NCBI GenBank assembly: GCA_020439745.1
Contig: JAGQSC010000050.1
Location: 186,001 to 250,000, forward strand
DNA: 64,000 nucleotides
Source of the DNA: Acidobacteriota bacterium
GTDB taxonomy: Bacteria > Acidobacteriota > Holophagae > Acanthopleuribacterales > Acanthopleuribacteraceae
Direction of reading: 5' to 3'
The notes beneath the pieces were generated by a model, which had not been told where the DNA came from, did no database searches, and saw only the letters and a program-made list of their open reading frames with translations. A program made the translations under genes and the position numbers. Numbering within the stretch: the first letter of the stretch is position 1; each line of letters opens with the position of its first letter. Shown piece by piece: positions 8,701 through 17,739 of the stretch.

Positions 8701-10156
8701 GGGACGACTCACCCTCGTCGACGATCATTGCCTTCACCAAGTTGGTACTGCCTGAGGTCCACATTGGGTGACCAGCCGTAAGAATGACCAAGTCCCCTTT
8801 TTGGACCATCCCCATTTGCTTGATCTTCAGCTTCACTTGCTCAAACATGGCTTCCAACGATGATGGCTCTTCCAACAGAACTGGGTAAACGCCCCAATAG
8901 GCTCGCATGCGTCGGGCGATATGGCGGTGAATGGTAGCCCCCATAATGACGCAATCGGGGTGTTTCTTGGAGAGTTTCAAAGCCGACGACCCGGAATTGG
9001 TGAATGCCACAAAAAGGCGTGCATTCATGAGACTGCCAATTTGATAAGCGGCCATACCGATGCCATCAGGTATGCGGTGGATACTACCTTTGGCTACGGC
9101 TGGCACCTGGTATCGGTACAACGCGTGGTTTTCGGTTTCGCGGGCGATACGTACCATCATCTCAAGAGACTCGATCGGGTACTTACCAGAAGCCGTTTCA
9201 CCGGAGAGCATGCACGCATCGGTGCCGTCGATAATCGCGTTGGCCACATCAGAAGACTCGGCTCTTGTGGGAATGGGTCTTTGCATCATTGAGTCAAGCA
9301 TCTGAGTGGCAGTAATCACAAAACGGTCTGCCATGTTGGCACGGGTAATGATTTCTTTTTGAATCATGGGTACACGATGACTGCCTACTTCCACACCTAA
9401 ATCACCCCGAGCCACCATGACACCATCGGAAACATCAATGATATCGCGAATGTTTCGCACCGCTTCTGGCCGCTCTATCTTGGCGATAAATTGCACATGG
9501 TGACTGCCAAAATCCTGTGCCAGCGCCTTGATCCGTTGCACATCTTTGGCGTTGCGCACGAACGAGATCGCCACAAAGTCAGCGCCCAGACGAATGGCAT
9601 CCTTAAGGTCAGCTACGTCCTTTTCGGAGACAGACTGTGCACTGACCGCCGTTTGAGGAAGATTGATGCCCTTGCGATCACTCACCAATCCGCCTACTTC
9701 AACTTCGGCAGTCACCGTATCGTTCTCTATGGAACGAGCCACAAGCCGAACACGGCCATCGTCAATCAGAATGGGTTCACCCGATTTGACATCGCGAGCA
9801 AACGAAGCAAACGACGTGTACACCAAATCCCGGTTTCCGGTTCCTCGGCCCACCTTGATCGAGAGTTGATCACCCTCTTTCAATTCAAAAGGTGCCTCCA
9901 CAGCCCCGATGCGAATTTTGGGACCCTGCAAGTCGAACATCACGGGTATGAACAACCCAAGATCGTCCGCGAGTCGGCGAACATTCCCAAACAAGGCTTC
10001 CCGATCTTCGGGCGTTCCGTGCGAGCAGTTGATGCGCACCATGTCTAGACCGGCTTCCAATAACTGCAAAATCACCGCAGGGTCCTTGCTGGACGGCCCC
10101 AGCGTGGCCACAATTTTCGTTTTCCGTCGTGAGACCAACGGTTCCATAGACTCCAT
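8687..10156 (-). CDS. pyk: Pyruvate kinase
   Basis: 489 residues, full length. It transfers phosphate from PEP to ADP, the last step of glycolysis. Motifs: TKIVATLGPSS at the N-terminus, FVRNAKDV, the catalytic-Lys strand IAKIERPEAV, GVMVARGDLGVEV (metal and substrate loop), ITATQMLDSM, and the C-terminal allosteric domain up to residue 489. GGAG lies upstream of ATG. The last codons overlap the start of dpaL, so a pyruvate-forming lyase is translated right after it. The next upstream gene on this strand is the acyltransferase (29-bp gap). Confidence 0.97.
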   Translation of the reverse strand: MESMEPLVSRRKTKIVATLGPSSKDPAVILQLLEAGLDMVRINCSHGTPEDREALFGNVRRLADDLGLFIPVMFDLQGPKIRIGAVEAPFELKEGDQLSIKVGRGTGNRDLVYTSFASFARDVKSGEPILIDDGRVRLVARSIENDTVTAEVEVGGLVSDRKGINLPQTAVSAQSVSEKDVADLKDAIRLGADFVAISFVRNAKDVQRIKALAQDFGSHHVQFIAKIERPEAVRNIRDIIDVSDGVMVARGDLGVEVGSHRVPMIQKEIITRANMADRFVITATQMLDSMMQRPIPTRAESSDVANAIIDGTDACMLSGETASGKYPIESLEMMVRIARETENHALYRYQVPAVAKGSIHRIPDGIGMAAYQIGSLMNARLFVAFTNSGSSALKLSKKHPDCVIMGATIHRHIARRMRAYWGVYPVLLEEPSSLEAMFEQVKLKIKQMGMVQKGDLVILTAGHPMWTSGSTNLVKAMIVDEGESSHEVY

Positions 10157-10185
10157 TTATCGTTCTCCAAATAGGATGGTAACGC

Positions 10186-11586
10186 TTAGTTCCTTACGTT
10201 TTCGTAAAGACCCCACATCGCATCTAGTTCTCGGTGAAACCCATGAATGATTTCCTCTGGATCAGGCACCAGACCCTGATCTGTGGCCACGCCCAGACGT
10301 ACCTCACCGGCATAACTCAAAATACTCACGCCCAAACCCACTCGTCCTGACTGAGGCACCCAAAACATGAGTGTTTCTATTTTCGATCCTGCCATATACA
10401 AATGCGTCTTTGGGCCCGGCACGTTGGTCATAACAGCCGTCGTTTTGGACCCAAATAGATTGACAATCGCCTTCTGGACCTCAACAGGTGTCGCGCCCAC
10501 CGCTTTTAGCAGTGCAAATGAAATGATGGCTTCGGGCGACGCCTTCAACTCCTCCATTCTTCGCCGTACCTCAAAGATCCGCTCCAGTGGATCCGCAATG
10601 CCAACCGGCAAACTGAGAAAGACGATGCCAAACTCGTTGCCTAACTTCGCGCGCTGCCGGGGGTCCCGCAGGTTCACCGGGACCGCGGCGTGAAAATCTA
10701 ATCCATCCACCGATTCGCCTTTACCCACGAGATATTGACGCAATGCTCCAGACATGGCTGCCAACAACACGTCGTTGACAGTGCTTCCCGTAACTTGCTT
10801 GATTTCTTTGACCTTTTGCAAGGGTACAGGCCGCGACCATGCCGCTAGTTTTGGCACACCAAGCTCACCGCGGAACAGTGTGCGCGGATCTTCCTGACGC
10901 ATCAACATTCGGGCGGTGGTTTTGGCCCCTTCAGAACCAACGCGGGCGAAGTCCAGTATCTTTGAAGGATGTATGAGTGTATCGAAATACCCACGGACCA
11001 GTTTACTGGTCAGACGAGATGCTTTTCCCAGTACGTTGGTCGCCTGGCGAAACAGATTCCCGGACGAACTCAGGTTCTCAACATCGCTTACCGCCGCCAA
11101 CTCAAGAGAAGCTTCGGCCGATGGGCCAGTCAAGGACAGTAACACCCCTAACAATGCCATCCCATCCGCAATACAGTGGTGAATACGCAACAAAACGGCG
11201 CATCCAGGCCCGACCGGCTGGATCAAATGAACCTGCCATAAGGGGTAATCAAAATCCAAACCCTCACTCATCAGTCGATTCACTTCACGATTGACTTCGG
11301 CTTTGGCATCTTGACCCGCTAAGGTAATGGTTTGAAGGTGGTAATCCCAGTCGAGATCACCCACTGAGCTCCAATGTGGGGCTTTCATCACCCCGACGTC
11401 CACGACCTTTTGGCGGAATCGGTCGTGCTTGGAGAGCCCTCGAGAGACGATGTCCTTGATCGTTTCAATGGGAACCGCATCTTCGAGCACAATGACACCA
11501 GTCACCATCATCAGATTGGAAGGATCTTCCATGTGTCGCCAGGCGGCGTCGACGTTGTTAAGCGGTTCAAGGTATTCGTTGTTCAT
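10186..11586 (-). CDS. Wax ester synthase/diacylglycerol acyltransferase family protein
   Basis: 466 residues, typical for the WS/DGAT (WES_acyltransf plus DUF1298) family. It would condense an acyl-CoA with a fatty alcohol or diacylglycerol to form a storage or envelope lipid. The catalytic motif HHxxxDG is at 136-142 (HHCIADG). Further family blocks are NDVLLAAMSGALR, VPVNLRDP and the C-terminal TNVPGP. The start is taken at ATG 11586; a TTG three codons upstream is possible. Substrate cannot be predicted from sequence, and some members are trehalose or polyketide acyltransferases. It is head-to-head with tyrA; the roughly 119-bp gap must hold both promoters. Confidence 0.88.
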   Translation of the reverse strand: MNNEYLEPLNNVDAAWRHMEDPSNLMMVTGVIVLEDAVPIETIKDIVSRGLSKHDRFRQKVVDVGVMKAPHWSSVGDLDWDYHLQTITLAGQDAKAEVNREVNRLMSEGLDFDYPLWQVHLIQPVGPGCAVLLRIHHCIADGMALLGVLLSLTGPSAEASLELAAVSDVENLSSSGNLFRQATNVLGKASRLTSKLVRGYFDTLIHPSKILDFARVGSEGAKTTARMLMRQEDPRTLFRGELGVPKLAAWSRPVPLQKVKEIKQVTGSTVNDVLLAAMSGALRQYLVGKGESVDGLDFHAAVPVNLRDPRQRAKLGNEFGIVFLSLPVGIADPLERIFEVRRRMEELKASPEAIISFALLKAVGATPVEVQKAIVNLFGSKTTAVMTNVPGPKTHLYMAGSKIETLMFWVPQSGRVGLGVSILSYAGEVRLGVATDQGLVPDPEEIIHGFHRELDAMWGLYENVRN

Positions 11587-11705
11587 GTCTCTCAACCCCT
11601 GCTAAAGCTTAGCTTGAAATGTTTCCAACTGCCTACCCTCTCATTCCTTTCGGTTCACATTGAACCTATGTTTTGGCAGAATGCATGCAGATCGGGAGGT
11701 GGACC

Positions 11706-12575
11706 TTGCTAAAAAGGCGCATCGTCATCGTCGGAAGAGACGGCGCAATGGCACAGTTTTTCGCGAACTGGCTGACTTCTTTGGGTCATTCCGTGGAAGG
11801 ATTTGATCGTCAAACATGGCATCGGGCAGCGGAGGTACTCCCCGAGGCGGATCTGGTCATAGTTGCCGTGCCCATCGATCGTACCGAGTCTGTGATCAGG
11901 CAAGTTGGCCCCTATCTCACAAGCAACACCGTTCTAGCGGATATCACTTCCATCAAAAGGCAGCCCGTTCAAGTGATGCTGGAGGCACACCATGGCCCAG
12001 TAGTCGGTTTGCACCCCATGTTTGGACCCACTTCCGACTCGGTCTCCAACCAGGTGCTGGTGCATTGCGGCGGTCGTCTTGAGCAACAATTACATTGGTT
12101 TTGTGACGCGTGGATTGGATCGGGAGGGACAGTTCTGTATTCGAACCCTACAGAACACGATCACATGATGGCCACCATACAGGCGGTACGCCACTTCACG
12201 ACCTTTGTTTTCGGCTGCCACCTCCAGGCAGAAGACGTTGACCTTAATCGAACTCTTGCCTTCTCGTCACCCATCTATCGTCTGGAGTTGGGCATGGTGG
12301 GCAGACTCTTCGCACAACAGGCTGAACTGTATGCCGATATCATCTTCAACTCCGAAGAAGGTCTGGATATATTGCGTCGGTACCACAACTCATTTGGCGC
12401 CTTACTCAGCGAACTGGAACAGGGTAACCGTGAACAGTTCATTGAACGATTTGCCACGACCAAGGCATGGTTTGGACCCTTGGCAGATGTGTTTCTGGAT
12501 GAGAGTTCCAAATTGCTCAATGCGGCTGTCTCTCAAAGAAAACCAGCGGATCTGGTCATGGAGCGCGATTCATGA
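11706..12575 (+). CDS. tyrA: Prephenate dehydrogenase, T-protein-like without chorismate mutase domain
   Basis: 289 residues from a TTG start preceded by GGGAGGT with ideal spacing; longer in-frame starts lack this. It oxidatively decarboxylates prephenate to 4-hydroxyphenylpyruvate with NAD+ for tyrosine synthesis. The sequence follows the dehydrogenase half of enterobacterial TyrA closely along its whole length: IVIVGRDGAMAQFF, VPIDRTESVI, GLHPMFGP, EHDHMMATIQAVRHF, LSSPIYRLELGMVGRLF-like block and LYADII. The N-terminal chorismate mutase of E. coli TyrA is absent. It overlaps the next gene by 4 bases (ATGA). The close match to a proteobacterial type in this background hints at lateral transfer, which is an inference. 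Confidence 0.92.
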   Translation: MLKRRIVIVGRDGAMAQFFANWLTSLGHSVEGFDRQTWHRAAEVLPEADLVIVAVPIDRTESVIRQVGPYLTSNTVLADITSIKRQPVQVMLEAHHGPVVGLHPMFGPTSDSVSNQVLVHCGGRLEQQLHWFCDAWIGSGGTVLYSNPTEHDHMMATIQAVRHFTTFVFGCHLQAEDVDLNRTLAFSSPIYRLELGMVGRLFAQQAELYADIIFNSEEGLDILRRYHNSFGALLSELEQGNREQFIERFATTKAWFGPLADVFLDESSKLLNAAVSQRKPADLVMERDS

Positions 12576-13432
12576 TTCAGGTGAAGGGCTTTCACGACAG
12601 CGACACGGGTACCTGGACCTATTTGGTGTTCGATCGGGACACAAAGGATGCCGTACTCATCGATCCAGTCCTTAACTACGACCCGGTCGCATGTCGGATA
12701 TTGACGACCAGTCTCAACAGCGTGTTTTCAACCGTTCATACTGAAGGCCTGATTGTGCACTACATTCTTGAAACACACGCACACGCAGACCATCTCTCCG
12801 CTGCTCAGTTTTTTAAGGACAAGGTTCCATCAGCGGCTGTCGTGATTGGAGATGCAATCTCAACTACTCAAACGACATTCAAAAATCTGCTCAGTTTAGA
12901 TGAGTCGTTTCCCACAGACGGTCGACAGTTTGATGTGTTGGTGAACGATGGTACGTGCCTCGCTGCCGGAAGCTTGGAGATTCGTGTCATCGCGACGCCC
13001 GGTCACACACCTACTTGCTGCAGTTACCAAATAGGTGACCATGTGTTTGTGGGCGACGCCCTTTTCTTGCCCCATTCCGGCACTGGCCGATGTGATTTTC
13101 CCAATGGCTCTGCCGGCGATCTATATGATTCAATCACTCAGAAACTCTACTCATTGCCCGATCACTTATGTCTTTACACGTGCCATGACTATCCAGAACC
13201 GGGTATTGCGCCCCAAATGTGCGCAACGGTTGCTGAGCACAAAAAAGCCAACATTCACCTGAACGCGGAAACAACGAAACAAGCCTTTATTAAGTTCAGG
13301 ACGAACCGTGACGCTCAACTTGAAAACCCCAGGCTCCTGTTTCAAAGCATCCAGGTCAACATTCAGGCCGGGAACCTGCCTTTGCCCGACGGCAACGGGA
13401 GACGATTCCTCAAACTACCGTTAGGAGATTGA
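12572..13432 (+). CDS. MBL-fold hydrolase, persulfide dioxygenase-like
   Basis: 286 residues. It is a glyoxalase-II-type metallo-beta-lactamase of the ETHE1/Blh/PDO group. The metal motif HAHADH lies at 69-74; downstream TPGHTPTC, GDALF, TGRCDFP and CHDYPEPG match persulfide dioxygenases (one iron bound by 2 His and 1 Asp), which oxidise glutathione persulfide to sulfite. It is longer than ETHE1 (about 250), with a C-terminal extension like bacterial Blh. It is translationally coupled to tyrA (ATGA) and directly abuts gloA, giving a pair of glutathione-linked detoxification enzymes. A hydroxyacylglutathione hydrolase role is possible but less likely given the motif set. Confidence 0.82.
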   Translation: MIQVKGFHDSDTGTWTYLVFDRDTKDAVLIDPVLNYDPVACRILTTSLNSVFSTVHTEGLIVHYILETHAHADHLSAAQFFKDKVPSAAVVIGDAISTTQTTFKNLLSLDESFPTDGRQFDVLVNDGTCLAAGSLEIRVIATPGHTPTCCSYQIGDHVFVGDALFLPHSGTGRCDFPNGSAGDLYDSITQKLYSLPDHLCLYTCHDYPEPGIAPQMCATVAEHKKANIHLNAETTKQAFIKFRTNRDAQLENPRLLFQSIQVNIQAGNLPLPDGNGRRFLKLPLGD

Positions 13433-13840
13433 ATGAGATTGCTCCACACCATGCTTCGAGTCGGTAATCTGGAAAAATCGATCCACTTTTATACCCAGCA
13501 CCTGGGTATGCGGCTCCTGCGCAAGTCTGACAATCCAGAATATGCCTACACCTTGGCGTTCCTTGGCTATGGTGATGAATCCGATCACACCGTGCTCGAA
13601 CTCACCTACAATTGGGATACATCGTCTTACGATTTGGGGACCGCATTTGGTCATTTGGCCATCGAAGTCGAGGATCTCTATGACAGCTGTGCACAGCTGG
13701 CGGAGTCGGGTGTGAAGTTGACTCGCCCTCCGGGACCTGTCAAGGGCGGCACTACTGAAATTGCCTTCATTGAGGATCCCGACGGATACAAAATTGAACT
13801 GATCAACAAAAGGAGTGCCGGCAAGGGCCTCGGTGGATAA
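13433..13840 (+). CDS. gloA: Lactoylglutathione lyase (glyoxalase I)
   Basis: 135 residues, the E. coli GloA length. It isomerises the methylglyoxal-glutathione hemithioacetal to S-lactoylglutathione. Metal ligands align with the E. coli nickel enzyme: H5, E56, H74 and E122. It begins immediately after the MBL gene stop with no gap, so it is the third gene of the tyrA operon. The coding end is 2 bases before the next ATG. Presence implies glutathione or a similar thiol. Confidence 0.96.
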   Translation: MRLLHTMLRVGNLEKSIHFYTQHLGMRLLRKSDNPEYAYTLAFLGYGDESDHTVLELTYNWDTSSYDLGTAFGHLAIEVEDLYDSCAQLAESGVKLTRPPGPVKGGTTEIAFIEDPDGYKIELINKRSAGKGLGG

Positions 13841-13842
13841 AC

Positions 13843-15261
13843 ATGTTCAAGCGCCTGCTTCGATTGATGTTGATGGTGGGTTTGCCCTTGATCTTATTGC
13901 TTGTGGGGTATCGCTTTTGGGTGGTTCATGAACTCGAAAAACGCAGCCAAGAGATCGGTGAACTTAGCAGATTGGCCCAAGCAACAACCCAAGAATCGCG
14001 GGATTTCCTGCACGCGGGTGACTTTGAGATGGCGGCGCTCGTTCCCGAGTCGGTCATCATCGCGTTGTTGCGAGAATTGGAAGGTTATAGCCAGATCACA
14101 TCAAAAGGGAATCTCTTTAGGGTCAACCGCACCTTTGTCACGTTTCATGACGGATATGTGGATCTCAAAGCGGAGGCTGATTTCAAATGGCGCTTTGGCT
14201 TTTATGATGGCCCAATCGATATCACCTACCGTGGATTTGCACGAGCAGACGAGCAAGGCCAGTGCCACTTGGATCTTCGCGTTACGGACACAGTACCAAA
14301 AGCCACACTACCCGGCCTCAATTCCTGGCTGGCTCCTTTGGTTACATTACGCTTGCAAAATAAGCTCAAGATCCCTCATATTGCCCTTCCCATTTCCTAT
14401 GGTCAATCCATCAATTTGCCAGCAATGAACCGAGAAACTGAACAAAGCTTGGTCAGCATGCCAGCTCGGTCGCTCACGTTGAGTGACGAAAAGTCCATGA
14501 TCTTCTGTTCAGAGCACGCCATTGGCATTGTCGTCAAATCAAAGGGGCAGGGCCTTGCCGAGGGCATGTTCTCACTCACCGATCAGTCTGACTTCGTCAC
14601 AGTCGCTATGAGAGCTGATTACCTAAACAGACTACTGGCTTCATACGTCGCTTCATCCAGCGATTTGGTGGTCGATGTCGCACGCATGCCCAAAGTTTGG
14701 CAGAAGCAAAGCAAGATACTGGGCAAGACATTCGAAAACTCTGTCGATATCGTGGGCCTCGTCGGTTCAATTGATGTGCAAACCGCCGAGATATTCTTCG
14801 AGCCCAACGAAATTCTGTTCAACCTTTCGGCGACATCGCGCATGACAGGTCATTTGGATGCCAATATGATCGGTATCAAGACACAGGTTCCATTCACTGT
14901 GGATTCAGACCTGGAATCGCAACTTCTTCCACTGGTTTACGACGAATTGACAAAATCCGTCCGGTTCCAACCTACCGAGATACAAATCCCAATGTGGATC
15001 GAAGTACCTGTGCTGCAGCACACCATCGCATTCAGTCACCAACTAACGATCAATCCAGCCGATCTTGTTCGTGCCTTCACACTACCAGACGTCATGCAAA
15101 CCAACGTGTCCATACCCACGCGCGTCGAAAAAAGGCAGATCATTGCCCGCAAAGAGGTGACTTTGGACGTGGATTGGCACCTCACGTTACCGCAAGACCA
15201 CCATGGATTTGTGGTGGCCAACGGCGACGTTTCTATCGTCGCTGATTCGACTCCAAAGTAA
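13843..15261 (+). CDS. Membrane-anchored protein of unknown function
   Basis: 472 residues. A single N-terminal hydrophobic anchor lies at about 6-24, then a short charged helix (about 28-50), then an all-beta-looking periplasmic body. There is no metal or catalytic motif I can name. Two similar-looking halves (about 50-200 and 215-460) share strand patterns such as long alternating hydrophobic stretches ending in lipid-binding-like AxLPxL segments, reminiscent of BPI/SMP or DUF-type lipid-binding tubes, but this is only an impression. It is the fourth gene in the tyrA operon (2-bp gap). Its 3' end overlaps the opposite-strand protease gene by 29 bases. Confidence 0.65.
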   Translation: MFKRLLRLMLMVGLPLILLLVGYRFWVVHELEKRSQEIGELSRLAQATTQESRDFLHAGDFEMAALVPESVIIALLRELEGYSQITSKGNLFRVNRTFVTFHDGYVDLKAEADFKWRFGFYDGPIDITYRGFARADEQGQCHLDLRVTDTVPKATLPGLNSWLAPLVTLRLQNKLKIPHIALPISYGQSINLPAMNRETEQSLVSMPARSLTLSDEKSMIFCSEHAIGIVVKSKGQGLAEGMFSLTDQSDFVTVAMRADYLNRLLASYVASSSDLVVDVARMPKVWQKQSKILGKTFENSVDIVGLVGSIDVQTAEIFFEPNEILFNLSATSRMTGHLDANMIGIKTQVPFTVDSDLESQLLPLVYDELTKSVRFQPTEIQIPMWIEVPVLQHTIAFSHQLTINPADLVRAFTLPDVMQTNVSIPTRVEKRQIIARKEVTLDVDWHLTLPQDHHGFVVANGDVSIVADSTPK

Positions 15262-16351
15262 CGGATACCGTACCAATCTTGTCGTCGCGAATAAATGTGA
15301 CCTCAACGGTCTCGCCCACTTGCACCTTATCCATTGCGTCCAAAAAATCGGCATATCGGCGTATGGGGTAGTCACCAATCTTAACGATGACATCACCTAA
15401 GAACGTACCCGTGCGGTCTTTTCTGAGTCCGCGAATGCCCGCTTTAGCGGCTGGCGAATTTTCCATCACACCCACAACAATGAGTCCCTCAAGTCCAAAA
15501 CGACGCAGATAGCGATCGTTGTATTGCGTAATTTCGATACCCAAGATCGGTTTAATAGGCTCGCCATAGGTGATGAGCTGGGGAACGATTTCGTTGACGG
15601 TGTCCACGGGCACAGCAAATCCAATCCCAGCACTTGAACCAGATGGACTATAAATCGCGGTGTTCACACCAATCAATCTCCCGGCAGAGTCCAACAAAGG
15701 GCCCCCAGAATTACCGGGATTGATGGCAGCATCGGTCTGAATGACCCCTTCAATATCTCGCTGCGTGACCGATTTTATGGATCGTCCCAAAGCACTTACG
15801 ATCCCCGTGGTTAATGTCTGATCCAAACCGAAGGGATTACCAATAGCCAACACGCTCTGGCCAACTTTCAGATCGGATGAGCTGCCCAGGGGAATGGGCT
15901 GCAAATCGTCTGCAGCCAAGTTGACGCGCAACACGGCCAAATCTTTGTCTGGTGCAACGCCCACCAACACAGCATCGCAGGTCTCATGCTGCAAGGTCAC
16001 TTCGATACGGTCGGCACCTTGAACGACATGGAAATTGGTGACTACGTGCCCCTCTTTGTCCCAAACAAAACCGGAACCCGCTCCCTGTGGATACTCCATG
16101 GCATTCATGCTGAACATGCTTCGGCGTATTTCTTTCGTCGTTATATAGGCAACCGATGGAGCGACCCTTTCAAAGAGATCAATGACGGTCAATTCATCGG
16201 CATTCAGTTCTCCACGTGGCGACACAGGTCTGGGCTCAGCAGTTACGGCAGGCTTCAGCAGATGTGTATTTTGAAATACAACTACCGAAGCCAAGGTCAC
16301 AATCAACAAAGGCATTATCCACCTCGTGCTTTTTGATTGGGAGTGAAACAT
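15233..16351 (-). CDS. HtrA/DegP-like serine protease with one PDZ domain
   Basis: 372 residues from the ATG at 16351; a TTG seven codons upstream is less likely. An N-terminal membrane anchor lies at about 11-28, then a trypsin-like S1C domain with the catalytic triad visible as His in TNFHVV, Asp in DKDLAVLRV and Ser in GNSGGPL, then one PDZ domain (about 270-365). The single-PDZ, membrane-anchored form resembles DegS/HhoB rather than DegP with two PDZ domains. It likely acts in periplasmic quality control or envelope-stress sensing. No RseA-like substrate is adjacent. The 3' end overlaps the convergent membrane-protein gene by 29 bases. Confidence 0.92.
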   Translation of the reverse strand: MFHSQSKSTRWIMPLLIVTLASVVVFQNTHLLKPAVTAEPRPVSPRGELNADELTVIDLFERVAPSVAYITTKEIRRSMFSMNAMEYPQGAGSGFVWDKEGHVVTNFHVVQGADRIEVTLQHETCDAVLVGVAPDKDLAVLRVNLAADDLQPIPLGSSSDLKVGQSVLAIGNPFGLDQTLTTGIVSALGRSIKSVTQRDIEGVIQTDAAINPGNSGGPLLDSAGRLIGVNTAIYSPSGSSAGIGFAVPVDTVNEIVPQLITYGEPIKPILGIEITQYNDRYLRRFGLEGLIVVGVMENSPAAKAGIRGLRKDRTGTFLGDVIVKIGDYPIRRYADFLDAMDKVQVGETVEVTFIRDDKIGTVSVTLESNQRR

Positions 16352-16463
16352 CAACAAGGCACCCTTACGCAAAATCCAGAACCGAAGTTATCACAGGCGC
16401 GAAAGGCTCACAAGGAACTGGAAACCGCTGACGCAAAACCCTAAGTTAACAATGGAGTGCCTT

Positions 16464-17246
16464 ATGTCTGTTGTTTGGTGCGGGCTAGCTCCCCACCCTC
16501 CCATCATCATAGAAACGGTAGGCGGAAAACGTCGTGACGAAGTGGCACAAACCGTCCAAAGTATGCGCGCATGGTCGTCAAGCCTATTGACTGCCCAACC
16601 AGACCACATCATCGTCATTTCTCCGCACACGCCAAGACCTCATCATGGCATCGGAACATGGATGGGCACGAGGATCAAAGGAAGTTTTGCCGCATTTGGG
16701 GCTCCGGCGACTCGGATTGAGCTTGATGTAGACACGTCCTTCGCCTCTGTTTTTGCTAAGCGGTATCGTGCCGCAATCGACCTGGGCACTGAGCCACTGG
16801 ATCATGGAGCCATGGTCCCTCTTCATTTCGTGATGGAGGCCGGTTGGGATGGGCCCACCAATGTCCTCGGGTTGCCTTGGCAGAGTGATGGTAATTTGGA
16901 TCACTTGGCGAACACCTTGGCCGAAAGTCTGGATCCGGATCGTAGAACCGCATTAATAGCCAGCGGAGACATGAGTCATTGCTTAACTCATCATGCTCCC
17001 TGTGGGTACGACCCCAACGGAGCCCTATTCGACCAGCAGTTTTCTGAACATTTGCGCGCATTTGAGTTTAAGCAAGCCATTGAAATGGACCGTACGTTGT
17101 GTGAGGCCGCACGGCAAGATGTGGTCGCAGCCTGCCATGTCGCGTTGCAAGCAATCAGTTTTAGATGCATTGAACCTCGTTTTTATTCCTATGAGGGGCC
17201 ATTTGGCGTCGGGTATTGTGTGATGAGGTTCAGCCGCCATGACTGA
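16464..17246 (+). CDS. amrB: AmmeMemoRadiSam system protein B (MEMO1/LigB-like)
   Basis: 260 residues from the ATG with GGAG six bases upstream. It is a class III extradiol-dioxygenase-fold protein of the MEMO1 type. The metal-site regions are LAPHPPIIIET at the N-terminus, SPHTPRPHHG, LDHGAMVPLHF and SGDMSH. It is the first gene of a contiguous three-gene set with AMMECR1 and a radical SAM protein, overlapping the second by 8 bases. The family's reaction is not settled; MEMO1 homologues bind metal and link to redox biology. Cytosolic by sequence. Confidence 0.85.
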   Translation: MSVVWCGLAPHPPIIIETVGGKRRDEVAQTVQSMRAWSSSLLTAQPDHIIVISPHTPRPHHGIGTWMGTRIKGSFAAFGAPATRIELDVDTSFASVFAKRYRAAIDLGTEPLDHGAMVPLHFVMEAGWDGPTNVLGLPWQSDGNLDHLANTLAESLDPDRRTALIASGDMSHCLTHHAPCGYDPNGALFDQQFSEHLRAFEFKQAIEMDRTLCEAARQDVVAACHVALQAISFRCIEPRFYSYEGPFGVGYCVMRFSRHD

Positions 17247-17739
17247 TCTGTGCGCGATTGCTAGAAACAGCCTGATCCATCACTTGAGTGGACACCGATC
17301 AGCGCTACCCTACCCCGTGTGCGGTATTCGTGCGGCTTGTTTTGTGACTTTGCGCGATGCATCAGATCAGCTACGAGGGTGTATCGGCACCCTAGAACCG
17401 ACTCAGCCGGACTTGGCACAGGAAGTGGCACAGAACGCCATTTCGGCCGCCACGCGCGACCACCGATTCAATGCATTATCATTCAACGACCTATCGTCAA
17501 CACGTATCGAAGTGAGTGTACTCGCCGAACCCGAAGCCTGTTCCTTTCAAGATCTCGATCCCAAGATCTATGGCGTCGTCGTGGTCAAGGGTCATTTGAG
17601 GGGCGTCTTGTTGCCCGATATTGAGGGCATCGAATCCGCAGAGACTCAGGTTGATATTGCCAGACGGAAAGCCCAGATCGCACCGAGCGATGCCGTTCGT
17701 TTGTTTCGTTTTCAGGTGGAGAAGCACGTTGAATCCTAA
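17239..17739 (+). CDS. amrA: AmmeMemoRadiSam system protein A (AMMECR1 domain)
   Basis: 166 residues. It is an AMMECR1-domain protein with the family hallmark LRGCIGT at about 46-52 and the block AATRDHRFNAL. It overlaps the MEMO-like gene by 8 bases and the radical SAM gene by 11 bases, so the three proteins are made in a coupled way. The biochemical activity of AMMECR1 proteins is not established. The conserved Cys in the LRGCIG loop is often discussed as a functional residue. Confidence 0.9.
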   Translation: MTDLCAIARNSLIHHLSGHRSALPYPVCGIRAACFVTLRDASDQLRGCIGTLEPTQPDLAQEVAQNAISAATRDHRFNALSFNDLSSTRIEVSVLAEPEACSFQDLDPKIYGVVVVKGHLRGVLLPDIEGIESAETQVDIARRKAQIAPSDAVRLFRFQVEKHVES

